This document shows, piece after piece, positions 1 to 10,317 of a stretch of DNA of 64,000 nt; the stretch's first letter is position 1, and the number at the start of each line of letters is the position of its first letter. The position numbers and the translations under genes are program-made. Under the pieces are notes generated by a model. That model made no database searches. It saw only the letters and a list, made by a program, of their open reading frames with translations, and was not told the origin of the DNA. Source of the stretch: Capniomyces stellatus (lineage: Eukaryota; Kickxellomycota; Harpellomycetes; Harpellales; Legeriomycetaceae); contig LUVW01000017.1 of the NCBI GenBank assembly GCA_001661515.1, positions 124,001 through 188,000 of the forward strand, given 5' to 3'.

Positions 1-636
1 CAAAAAGTCCATTGTGTCTGCCGCTATGTAGTACCGCGGCGCAAACACCACCATCAACACCATCCCAAGCAAAAAATCTAAAACCAACAGGTTGTACGGC
101 ACCGAGTGATTGTCTGGCCTTATGTACGTCGTGTTCCATATTATCAGTATCCCCATCATCGTGTTCACCGCTGCATCCACCAAGTCCCACACCCTCCCAA
201 TCGAACTGCTGTTCAGGTAAAAACTCACCAGCTGCCTAAAACTCGGCTCCCCTTCCTCATTCCCCTCACTTCTCTTCTTTGACAGTATTGCATTAAACCT
301 CTTACTTGCATCCCCCTGCACATTTGCATAAACCACATTGTCAACATACGTCCCCGGCTTCAACCCACTTCCTCCTCCTTCTCCACTACCACCCCTACCT
401 CTCTCCCCATCACTTCCTATGCCCTCTGAAAGCATACGCGGTCTTTCTCCCTCTTCTGACCTATACCCTGTGCCCCCCGCATTGTCCCTGTTTTCGCCTC
501 CGCCCCCTGCTGCTGCCCCCGTATTCTTGTACACCAAGTAATCCAGCGTCTTTGGCCTACCAAGCGACGAGCCCTTTTTAACCTTGCCCCCCTTCTTTAA
601 AACAAACGGTGATTTTGTCACATTGCTTTTTTTCAT
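1..636 (-). CDS. Putative cation (BK/Slo-like potassium) channel, N-terminal part, cut by window edge
   Basis: The minus strand is open from an ATG at 636-634 to position 1 (212 codons, no stop), so only the amino end is present. The first ~130 residues are basic and then Gly/Ser/Glu-rich (low complexity, probably cytosolic). Around residues 145-212 there is a segment of the type RVWDLVDAAVN followed by a hydrophobic stretch, an extracellular-looking NTTY loop and a second hydrophobic stretch ending in APRYYIA and DTMDFL. This 'W-D-x-x-D ... two TM helices ... R-Y-Y-x-A' layout resembles S1-S2 of voltage-gated/calcium-activated (BK/Slo) potassium channels of fungi. The pore and RCK domains would lie outside the window, so the family call is inference; another six-TM channel is possible. 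Coding GC is clearly higher than in the upstream flank. Confidence 0.55.
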   Translation of the reverse strand, partial: MKKSNVTKSPFVLKKGGKVKKGSSLGRPKTLDYLVYKNTGAAAGGGGENRDNAGGTGYRSEEGERPRMLSEGIGSDGERGRGGSGEGGGSGLKPGTYVDNVVYANVQGDASKRFNAILSKKRSEGNEEGEPSFRQLVSFYLNSSSIGRVWDLVDAAVNTMMGILIIWNTTYIRPDNHSVPYNLLVLDFLLGMVLMVVFAPRYYIAADTMDFL

Positions 637-1679
637 TGTTGTTCTTTCTTGCTCTTGTTCTTTAAGAGTACTTTTCTTTTTCTTGTATATCTTTATCTTT
701 AATCTTCCGGGTTAAAAATACTGTTTAAACTTTTCCTTCTTTTTTGGATCCTTTTCTTCCCTTTTTTTTCTTGATTTCCTATTTTCAAACCTAACTTTAT
801 GCTCTCATTCACTTCCTTTATTCGATTTGAAATTCCTCAATTTATTTTTATTCTCTTCTTTCCTACTTTCTTGTTTTATCTCTTTTCTTCCTTCTCTTAA
901 CCCCCTTTTTCTTTGATATAACTCTTTGTATTGCTGGAAATGCGATTACTTTCCAATCCTCAGTTATTTATCGAATGTTTAATTAATCCTGTATTTTTTC
1001 AATCCCGTAGTTTTTTTTACTATGGATCTATTTTTTTTTTTTAAAGAAAAATCCTATAATTTTTTGCGCAAAACTCTATTTTAAACCTCCTATTTTTCTA
1101 CTTAATCAATCGAAAGCTCCAAATTATCACCAGTTAAATCAAGATGTCAGCTAATTAATCCAACCACTATCTCAAATAGACTCGTCCACATTAACTCGCA
1201 ATTTGGCTTCAACCAGTTTTCATATTTCTATACCCGCCATAATTGTTTATTTACCTTTACGTTATTTTGGTAATCGACATTGGTTTCTACAACCACAAAC
1301 TGTTTTAGGCTTTCTTTTATGTAAGCTGTACACCCTATATCAAAACAAACAACCTCCCCCAAATAAATGGGCGAAACTCTTGACATTCATTATTTCTTTC
1401 AATAAACTGCAATTGAAGAAATAAACTTAAACAATAACAATCAAGCCCTAATTTATATTTAAAGCTTTCCAAAAACTCGCTTGAACAAGTAGTTTCTACT
1501 TGCCATTTACTAACCAATCCAATCAATTTCGCCAAGTTTGCTAAAAAGCAGGAAAAAAAAAACAAGCCTCGCCACAACGCAAACAATAATTTAAGCCTAA
1601 AACAAAACATCTCCTCGGTTTAACTCAGTCCAATAAAACACACATTTGATACCACTACACTTTTCGGTACTAAACCATT
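637..1679. other. Intergenic region, pyrimidine-rich on + strand (5' flank of the channel gene)
   Basis: From about 640 to 1080 the plus strand is rich in C/T runs, so on the coding (minus) strand the 5' flank of the channel gene is A/G-rich. The 5' flank of the RhoGEF gene near 25600-26950 has the same polypurine character. No gene is recognised; the short reading frames at 1203-1610 have no family signature. Confidence 0.5.
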
Positions 1680-1850
1680 GTGAGTTATTTCTAATGAAGC
1701 TTACTTTGTTGGTTCACTGAGTAAACTTCTGGGAACAAAACGATTTGTTCAGCAAAGAATGTTTGTTATTGTAATAAATGTTGCTGGAAAGTTACAAAAT
1801 AAATTACAAATCCGACAAGCCAAGCCAAAAGTAGAGTATATCAGCTATGA
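1680..1850 (+). repeat. Diverged copy of a ~165 bp dispersed module ending at an ATG
   Basis: This stretch contains TTCTAATGAAGCTTAC, then GCTGGAAAGTTACAAAATAA, and ends at an ATG (1847) followed by an A run. The same order occurs at 49541-49735 (+), 58100-58300 (-) and 45705-45900 (-). This copy is more diverged than the 49.5/58.2 kb pair. See the findings for interpretation as the 5' end of a mobile element. Confidence 0.6.
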
Positions 1851-4800
1851 ACCCCCAAAAAAAAAAAAAAAAAAGTTTACTAGTAATGCTATATAGTGTA
1901 TTAGCAAACCATAACACCCATCAATAGACATACCAACCGCACCAACTAACATGTATATATATAAGCACATACGTTGAAGTTGTCATTTTCATTGTCATTA
2001 CTGTTTGAGGGGCTGACGTTGTCAAATAAGCATGTTATTCTAAAGTACCAGTTAAAATCAGATATCCTAATGTTGGATCTGAAGTCGAATCTAGTTTCGG
2101 TAAAAAATAATGAACCATTTCATTAAATGAAAATAACTGTTATGAAAGGGAATGCTGACGGTGACAAAGCTGACTGGTGATTTATTTACCATGTGAAGGT
2201 TTTGCTGCACCGAGTTGGTAAGATGGTGGTCAATATGAAGGTGTAACTTTAGCTGGTTCAAGTACCATGAGATATTTTGTTAAAACTGAAATTGTCTATT
2301 TACCAATTGGGGTCCATAACAAAGCTTACGTTAGTAAATAAGCCCTACAAATTAGATTCTTTTTCTTTCTACGAACTTAATTCTGGATAGTTACATGGGA
2401 GCTGAAAAGTTATACATAGTGTTTGGTATTTGGTTGTGTTGAATTAGATTTTGTGACAAGTGACGCTATTGTAAAACAAACTGATAAGTTACTATGTTTG
2501 GCACCTTGGTGATGAATTCAAATAATAATCCATTGGGATTGAATTCCAACATTCTACTAGATTCACTTTGATTGCAACATCTGTTGATGAAAGATGACAC
2601 TATTAGTCTTCATTACTGCAGATCCATTGTTGTCAATCAAATATATGAGTTTTGTTTTATTCTAGTTGTACCATCTTTTTATTATTATTAAACTCCTAAT
2701 AACAAATGTTGCAAAAGCAAAAAAATGCCTTCACAGTTTAGCTACACTTTTACGACTCCTTAAACCTTTACTTGTGTCATCGGTTATCGGCACGTCAGAT
2801 TTCCGACCTTACTATTATCAGTGACTATATAGCTTCAACAACACTGAATTGCTAATATTTTATTTTTTTTGCCACAAAGTACTACATTGGAATTTTTCTA
2901 AAGAAACAAGTGCTATGTATACTGTTTTCTTGCGTTTTTTTTGGCTGTCTCTAAATGAACATTTATGCGTGTTTGGAAAACCCAACTACATCACTTGATC
3001 ATGACTAACGCAACAAAATCTTCCTAATAACAATCTGAGAATGGCACTAAACATCCAAATTCTAATATTCCAAAAGAAAGTGTCTTCTTAATTTCAGTAA
3101 AAATAAAGAAGCGGCTTTAGTGTCGAGATGTTTTTTTTCTTTTCAGTTCACTAAATATGAAACCACATTGGGCAATCCATATCGATACTCTAGCAATACC
3201 TTGTCGATTAGACGATTACTGTTCAAGTATGTAAGCTCTCTGTAAAAATAAAAAATAAAATATAACCCCTTCCGAATCGTCGTATGAAAAACGTTTACTC
3301 TACATTTTGCTTTACTTTTTACTTTTATTCTTGGAATACAGTAAAAATTAGCCCCATTGTGCTAAATTTTGTTTTAAGCATTTTACGTTGGTTTTCTGTA
3401 ATTGTAAAGCTATTGGCAACAATCGGAGTTGATATATTGACAAAATATAATGCCCTTATATTGGTATATTTATTGTGAGACTAGAAGACAGTTAAATATT
3501 GCGCAAAATGATTTCAACTCCAACAATCAAGTATAATGGGCTGGTTATTTTTTTCATTGTTGTGTTAACAATAAAAAGTTTGTGGTATATTAAAGCTTCT
3601 GGACCTTTGTTAGAATTCCTCACTATTAAGTTTTGGTACTAAACAGGTGTTGAATGTAAATTTTTTTTAGTTATTGAATGTACATTTAAATACTTTCTAT
3701 ACTAAACAGTTTAGTAACTAGTAAAGAGCCGTGTTGAAAAGGAGATCGACTCTAAATGATGCATTAAACCAAAAATGGCGGCACATTGAGAAATAACCAC
3801 CAGATGGAGTGCCGTTAAAAAAGCTGATATAATATATCAATAAAAATCAAATAGAATCTGATACAATTGAAAAAAAACATACTTTGAAGTTATTATATTA
3901 TAATAGACTGGATTTCGCAAACACAACCCTACATGTTTTTTTTTTAAAAAATCAACAAGGTGATCCAAAACCATTTACTTAATGTATGGATTAGTATATA
4001 TCGAAATCAATCAATCGCTTTAACTTGCACGAAATCCTATATAGACCTATTAAAATTATCCAAAATAGCCGAGATTTCCGAAAGTCTCAATCAGTAGTGG
4101 ATTTTTACTAGATGTACAGTGAGTTATACAAGTTCGTCAAATCAACTAGTAGACACTCCTATTAGTCGATGCGACTCTTATTGGTGTAACCACGCTTTTA
4201 ATTCAATAGCAGGCCACAATATTACTACTGCTGGTTTTAGGAAAGTTGATATACAGTGATACATCACAGGCTTTGCTTTGTTTTCACCTTCTTCGCTTTA
4301 CCTTAAATCTACTCGCTCAAGAGTCCAATGACTCTTTAATGGTGAAAGTTCAGTAAAGAGGTGCCTAGTCTGAAAGAGAAAAAAAAGTACATGTGCAAAA
4401 TGATCGTGTCCATAATAGCGGCCAACAATGGCTAGTTTTATTTCAAAGTAGTTGGTCTACAGTGCATAAATTCGTTTGTGTCGGCCGTTTAAACTTGTTT
4501 GATATATATCAGACTAAAGGTTACAATTGAGCTGACGTTATGAATAGGTAGACTGACATATTAAAATGAGATACATTCGAATATAATCGAAAGATCGAAA
4601 GTGATTAAAGGTGATCTTAACTGTCACCTTTGGTGTTAAATCAAAAACATCGACTGAATACCAATAACGGATTGTATAATTTTCTTAAATCGGTCGAAAG
4701 CATTAACTCATTCGCCTTCATTTTCAAATTTTTGTTATGATACAAACTCTCGAGAGAAATCAAACTAAACAATCAACAAAGCAACTAAACAGAGTTCAAA

Positions 4801-5543
4801 AAAGTTGGATGGCCATTTCCTAAATTTTGATTCTGTTTTTTTGTCAACGTACCAATTAAAAAGAATATCGAAGCATTACACGTAAGATGGATGTTCATGG
4901 ATTAAAACAATTTAAAGAGCGTCCTTGTATCGTTTATACTTTTGGATGCTGAAAAAAAAATGTACAGAAAATCATGTAGATCAATGAATGAGGATTTCAT
5001 CATAAAAAGCAAACATCCAGCTTCCCATGAATGAATTTGCAAAAAATACTACAAAGGTGACAATGTATTGATAGCTGATTTTGAAATCAAACTGGGGTTA
5101 AAACTTTAAAACATACACTGACCAAATCTGTTAAAGAAACCATTTTCTAACGTTGTACTAGTATATTTTATTTTTTTAAGAAAGAAACTAGATGAAAATA
5201 GGGTAATGAAAGTAGGCGAAACACAGTTGATAAATCGTATTATAGAAAAAAAGTAGCTGGTTGAGCATACTAAACACAATACACTGTTCATGAAAGGAAG
5301 GTGTTAACCATAGGATAAGCCATGAAAACGTTAAAAAGTAAAAATATATCATCAAGATTGAATTGTATAAAATGAACAAGGTTCGGGTCTGTTGACATAT
5401 CCAAAACCAAATTTTCAATTTCAATTTATAATAGCTATTCGCTCCAACATCAATTTATAAATTATTAATTTATTATCTACTGAGATTAAAAAAAATTAAA
5501 ACCAAGAAAAGTGGTACTAATTTAACAAAGACTTAAGTTGGCA
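1851..5543. other. Intergenic desert, AT-rich, possible decayed coding fragments
   Basis: No intact gene is recognised. Between about 2222 and 2342 there is a short open, amino-acid-balanced stretch (reads DGGQYEGVTLAGSSTMRYF and onward to a TAA) that looks like a decayed protein-coding piece, but I cannot assign it. The rest is AT-rich with many stops in all frames. The immediate 5' flank of the adhesin-like gene (5450-5543) is A/T-rich. Confidence 0.45.
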
Positions 5544-8500
5544 ATGAATTTTAAAAAATTGTGCCAGGCACTGCTTTTGGCAGGGTTGGCTTCGGTCAAC
5601 ACGGCCAGTGCAGGGGTAATAAACAGTGGTTTAGGAAAGGTGGAATCAGTCACTATGATGAAAAGGCAAGCAGGGGCAAGCAGTGTTGGAAAACTCGTTA
5701 GTGGGTCTAAATCTTCAGCTGTTGTATCTGCGCTTACTGCCGGACCCGAAACAACAGAAAGTGTGTGCACTGAAGCAAATGTCATGAACTGTGGATATAC
5801 ACGGACATGTGATAACGTCGTAACAGACAAATGCATCCCAACTGTTACTTGCGATTACCTGATAACTACCAACTGCATACCCACCCCAGTTTGCTCTGAA
5901 GGAGATACAAATTGCGAAAGTAATGGAACTGATGGATGGTTAGTAACCACAATATCAAGCCCATATGACACAACTGCATGCAATCCAGTAACATTTACAG
6001 AGACTTGCACCATAACCGTCAAATCAGTATCAATTTCTACTACCACCAAAACTTCTGTGTCAGTATCAGTATCTACTTTAACCGAAACGGAAACCAAGAC
6101 TTCTGTATCTGTATCTACAACAACAGCCACTGAAACTGAAACTGAGACATCGGTATCTGTATCTACAACAACAGCCACTGAAACTGAAACGTCGGTATCA
6201 GTATCTGTATCTACAACGACAGCCACGGAAACTGAAACATCTGTAACAACTTCGACTGTCACCGTGGCTACTGACCTGAACACCACAATAACATTGACAG
6301 AGACAGGACCTGCCAGCACTGTTACAACAGTTACTACCGTAGTAAACACCGAAGAAGTGACAACCACTTTGACCGAGACTATTACAACACAAAGAGATAT
6401 TCAAGCAACTGTAACAACAACAGTTGTAAATACTTTAACATCAACTATAACATTGACAGAAACAACAGAAACAAACATCACTGTAACAAGCACAACAACT
6501 GAAATCAACACAACTACTTCAACAGTCACAACAACTGTATCTACATTAACAGTACTTGAGTCTACTACAACCGTAGCTGAGACCACTGTTACATTCGCAG
6601 TGGAAACATTGACAACAACAGTAACAGACGCTTCAACTTCAACAATAATAGTTACCGCAACAGAATCAACATTTACCACAACTGAAGCATCGACAACCGT
6701 CACAAACACAATAATTGAGACAGTAACATCAACCAGCACTAGCGCAGAAACTACTATTACAACATCAGTTGAAACACAGACCACAACCGAGACCAGCACC
6801 GAGACCAACACCACCACCGTCACCGAGTCAGTAGTCACAGTCACCGAGGCTTCAGTCACAGTCACAGTCACCAGCACTGAAACCGAAACAGCCACATACA
6901 CTACTGCAGAAACTACCGTTACAACATCAGTTGAAACACAAACCACAACTGAAACCAGCACCCAGACTAACACCACCACCGTCACCGAGTCAGTAGTCAC
7001 AGTCACCGAGGCTTCAGTCACAGTCACAATCACCAGCACTGAAACTGAAACAATCACATACACTACTGCAGAAACTACCGTTACAACATCAGTTGAAACA
7101 CAAACCACAACTGAAACCAGCACCCAGACTAACACCACCACCGTCACCGAGTCAGTAGTCACAGTCACCGAGGCTTCAGTCACAGTCACAATCACCAGCA
7201 CTGAAACTGAAACAATCACATACACTACTGCAGAAACTACCGTTACAACATCAGTTGAAACACAAACCACAACTGAAACCAGCACCNTCACCGAGTCAGT
7301 AGTCACAGTCACCGAGGCTTCAGTCACAGTCACAGTCACCAACACTGAAACTGCAGTGTTGACCATTACTGAAACAACCGCTGAAACATATATTACAACC
7401 TCGGTTCAAACTGTTACCGAAACCTCGACCGAAGTGATCATTTCAACCAACACCACCACCGTCACCGAGTCAGTTATCACAATCACTGAGGCTTCAGTCA
7501 CAGTTACAGTCACCAGCACTGAAACTCAAACAAGCACATACACCGAGACAACNNNNNNNGTTACAACTACCGTCCAAACCGTCACTGAGACATCAACTGA
7601 GACCAGCACTCAAACCAACACCATCACCGTCACTGAATCAGTTATCACAATCACTGAGGCTTCAGTCACAGTTACAGTCACCAGCACTGAAACTCAAACA
7701 AGCACATACACCGAGACAACCGCTGAGACAACTGTTACAACTACCGTCCAAACCGTCACTGAGACATCAACCGAGACCAGCACCGAGACCAACACCACCA
7801 CCGTCACTGAATTGACAATCACAGTCACCGAGGCTTCAGTCACAGTCACATACACCAGCACTGAAACTCAAACAACCACATACACCGAGACAACCGCTGA
7901 AACCACTGTCACCACCACAGTCCAGACTGTTACTGAGACATCAACCGAGACCAGCACCCAAACCAACACCACCATCATTACTGAATCTACCCTGGTAGTT
8001 ACTGAAGCTTCTACAACCATTGTTATTACAAACACTGAAACCACAACGTTGATTATAACAGAAGTTGAAAACACTGAAGTTACCATTACATCCACAATCA
8101 CCAATGTTCATACCCAAACTATTACTGTTTTGGTAACAAGTGATGAATATGCCAGTACCACAATCACTATTACAGGATGCACAGAAGGTACTTTAACCAC
8201 CACCCTCACAACCACTTCAACTTATGTTGTTATCCCATCAGGATCAATTACAACCACATTGCATGATGGCGATGTTATTGTAAGCTTTAGTCTATCTACA
8301 GACGCCACAGGAGGAGTGTCTACTGCCACATACTCTACCACTATCACTGCTACAGATGGCGAAGTTATTACCACTACTATTGACTACGGAGAGATCTTGT
8401 TAATTGATGATGAATATGTTGACGAGAATGGAAACTTGCAAACATCAACCACAACCATAACTGTCAGTGCCCCAACATGCACACCAAACATTCCAACCTG

Positions 8501-9779
8501 CCCCACTACATCAATTGAGACTTGCAGTGGTACATTCACTGAAACCACCACATGCACCACACACGTATACATTCCACACTGCCTTGACGGATCCACTGTT
8601 GTTGAAACAACCGATACCACCTTCACTGTTATTGAAACCACTGAAACTGAAGTCACCGAAGATACCACCCTCACCGTTGTCACAGAAATTAGCACATATA
8701 CATCAATCATTGTCACCACAACTGTTAATGAATCATCTTTGACCATCACTGACACATTGACTACCGTCACCACTGGAACTGATACTACTATTACTAGTGT
8801 CGTCACAGATACAAGCATCGTTGTAACTGATGTAACTGTTGAAACCACTTTGACCTCTGTAATCTCCTCTGTTGTTACAGAAACCATTGAAACTGTCACC
8901 GAAATCACTGAATCAGTTCTCACAACAATAATCACAACAAACACCGTTCAGGAAACCGTTGAAACAACTGTTGTTGAGACTATTGTCACAGCAACTGAGA
9001 TTACCTTGGTTATCTCCACCGACGTCACTGTGACCATCACATCATCAGACACAACCTTCACTACCGTTGAATCAACTTCCGAAATCACTATCACTACCGA
9101 ATTGACCACCGAAGTTACCATTGTCACAGATGTCACCATTGATTCTACCGAAATCGTTACTATTACCACAAACGTAAAAGTAGAAACCACAACAGAAACC
9201 ACAACCACCACCACTACCGAGCACGACAGCATTACAACCACCACCACAACTAACAATGGTACTGCTGTTACAGAAACAACCACTGTATCAGAAACAATTG
9301 TTACAACTGATTTGGAGACCACCACAACCACCACCACCGACCTAACTGTTATTTCAGACACTTCTGTTACTACCGAAACAAGCTTGATTACTACTACTGA
9401 AGTTTCAATCACCCACGATACAACCATCTTTACAATCACCACTGTAACATCGTCAGCAATCCAAACTGACACCGTTACCGACACTGTTACCACAACTGAC
9501 ACTGACACTGTTACTGATGTTACCGTTACAACCTCAACTGTTGAAATTGGTACTGACTGTGAAGTGACTGATATCTCCACCACAATTAGCCTTACTACTT
9601 CAACCTCAACTGTTATAGGCTATACCACACTTATCTCAACACATGATAACTCGGGAATCGTTTACGAAACCGTTATTGATGTAATTACAGATATCAAGGA
9701 CTGCGAAGTTGGAACCGTAACCATTGTTGAAACATCAGACAGAGATGTTGTAACTTCCTACAGCTACTACTGCGTCTAA
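5544..9779 (+). CDS. Secreted threonine-rich repeat protein (adhesin/mucin-like cell-surface protein)
   Basis: A single exon encodes 1411 residues. I chose the ATG at 5544; the frame also runs two codons upstream from a TTG. Residues 1-24 form a clear signal peptide (MNFKKLCQALLLAGLASVNTASA). A Cys-rich block follows (about ten Cys between residues ~70 and 155), then >1200 residues dominated by Thr, Val, Ser, Glu and Ile in alternating V-T/T-V patterns. The core holds near-identical 162 bp (54-residue) tandem units starting near 6817, 6979 and 7141, then related ~168-174 bp units to about 7960. Two N gaps interrupt this array. The C-terminal part has scattered Cys and ends SYYCV with no hydrophobic tail, so no GPI anchor is evident. 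Heavy O-mannosylation and a wall or substrate-adhesion role are inferred from composition; no adhesin domain family is recognised. Confidence 0.8.
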   Translation: MNFKKLCQALLLAGLASVNTASAGVINSGLGKVESVTMMKRQAGASSVGKLVSGSKSSAVVSALTAGPETTESVCTEANVMNCGYTRTCDNVVTDKCIPTVTCDYLITTNCIPTPVCSEGDTNCESNGTDGWLVTTISSPYDTTACNPVTFTETCTITVKSVSISTTTKTSVSVSVSTLTETETKTSVSVSTTTATETETETSVSVSTTTATETETSVSVSVSTTTATETETSVTTSTVTVATDLNTTITLTETGPASTVTTVTTVVNTEEVTTTLTETITTQRDIQATVTTTVVNTLTSTITLTETTETNITVTSTTTEINTTTSTVTTTVSTLTVLESTTTVAETTVTFAVETLTTTVTDASTSTIIVTATESTFTTTEASTTVTNTIIETVTSTSTSAETTITTSVETQTTTETSTETNTTTVTESVVTVTEASVTVTVTSTETETATYTTAETTVTTSVETQTTTETSTQTNTTTVTESVVTVTEASVTVTITSTETETITYTTAETTVTTSVETQTTTETSTQTNTTTVTESVVTVTEASVTVTITSTETETITYTTAETTVTTSVETQTTTETSTXTESVVTVTEASVTVTVTNTETAVLTITETTAETYITTSVQTVTETSTEVIISTNTTTVTESVITITEASVTVTVTSTETQTSTYTETXXXVTTTVQTVTETSTETSTQTNTITVTESVITITEASVTVTVTSTETQTSTYTETTAETTVTTTVQTVTETSTETSTETNTTTVTELTITVTEASVTVTYTSTETQTTTYTETTAETTVTTTVQTVTETSTETSTQTNTTIITESTLVVTEASTTIVITNTETTTLIITEVENTEVTITSTITNVHTQTITVLVTSDEYASTTITITGCTEGTLTTTLTTTSTYVVIPSGSITTTLHDGDVIVSFSLSTDATGGVSTATYSTTITATDGEVITTTIDYGEILLIDDEYVDENGNLQTSTTTITVSAPTCTPNIPTCPTTSIETCSGTFTETTTCTTHVYIPHCLDGSTVVETTDTTFTVIETTETEVTEDTTLTVVTEISTYTSIIVTTTVNESSLTITDTLTTVTTGTDTTITSVVTDTSIVVTDVTVETTLTSVISSVVTETIETVTEITESVLTTIITTNTVQETVETTVVETIVTATEITLVISTDVTVTITSSDTTFTTVESTSEITITTELTTEVTIVTDVTIDSTEIVTITTNVKVETTTETTTTTTTEHDSITTTTTTNNGTAVTETTTVSETIVTTDLETTTTTTTDLTVISDTSVTTETSLITTTEVSITHDTTIFTITTVTSSAIQTDTVTDTVTTTDTDTVTDVTVTTSTVEIGTDCEVTDISTTISLTTSTSTVIGYTTLISTHDNSGIVYETVIDVITDIKDCEVGTVTIVETSDRDVVTSYSYYCV
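7287..7287. other. Ambiguous base inside the tandem repeat
   Basis: A single N sits exactly where an otherwise perfect 162 bp unit loses about 18 bp. This is what a collapsed repeat in a short-read assembly looks like. Confidence 0.8.
7553..7559. other. Seven-base N gap inside the tandem repeat
   Basis: The N run interrupts the codons for the ...YTET-TAETT... part of the second repeat class. The reading frame is continuous with the gap as given, but the true number of units here is unknown. Confidence 0.9.
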
Positions 9780-10317
9780 TAATTCGGGTAGTATGATGAA
9801 ATCCCGGTACTTTCCTGCATTGGAACGAATCTTTGGAATTTAGTTTTCATCTTAATTTATTTTAAACTTTTTATTTTACTAGGAAATTAACTTATTGATA
9901 TTACAATCCTTTGAGTTAAAAAAGTCGCACGACTAACAAAAAAAACACTATAAAAAACACATTCGCCAGTATTAGTTTACTTGAGCTAGTTTGACAGCAA
10001 CATTAACGAAACACAAAGGTATATTTGTTGAGTTAGCAAATGACCACGCCTACACACAACATAAGAATAGCCTTTGGGCAGCTAAGCAAACGCAAAGAAA
10101 TATAATATCAAAAAACAATTGGATTGGCCAAGGCGATGTTAGCGTTTTATTGCTTTGTTAGTTGTGACCGATAAACCACATAAATAAATAAAAAAAAGCA
10201 TTTGAAGTAGAAAGTTGGGATAAATGTAATAAAAGGTGAGAAAAGTCAAGATTCAAAGACCAAAATCGACGGTGTATGCATGATATAGTGGTTAGTGATG
10301 TTTGTGAGGGGTGTGAA
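9780..10317. other. Intergenic region between the adhesin-like gene and ceramide synthase 3' end
   Basis: No gene is seen. It serves as the 3' flank for both convergent genes and contains one copy of the LINE-like 3' end motif at about 10157-10198. Confidence 0.5.
10157..10198 (+). mobile_element. LINE-like 3' end motif with A-rich tail, copy 1
   Basis: The sequence reads GTTGTGACCGATAAACCACA, then TAAATAAATA and a run of A. It matches copies at 41291-41358 (-), 48970-49019 (+) and 57768-57846 (+). The upstream body is not recognisable, as expected for a strongly 5'-truncated or decayed copy. Confidence 0.5.

Larger units (their letters stand above)
6817..7960 (+). repeat. Coding tandem repeat, 162 bp units then 168-174 bp variants
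   Basis: Units begin with GTCACCGAGTCAGTAGTCAC. The units starting near 6979 and 7141 look identical over their full overlapping length, and the unit at 6817 differs at only a few bases. Later units (near 7460, 7628, 7802) are diverged relatives. All lengths are multiples of three, so the frame is kept. Confidence 0.85.

Noticed and set aside
5855..6367. 170-codon Val-rich minus-strand frame
   Set aside because: Antisense by-product of the Thr-rich gene.
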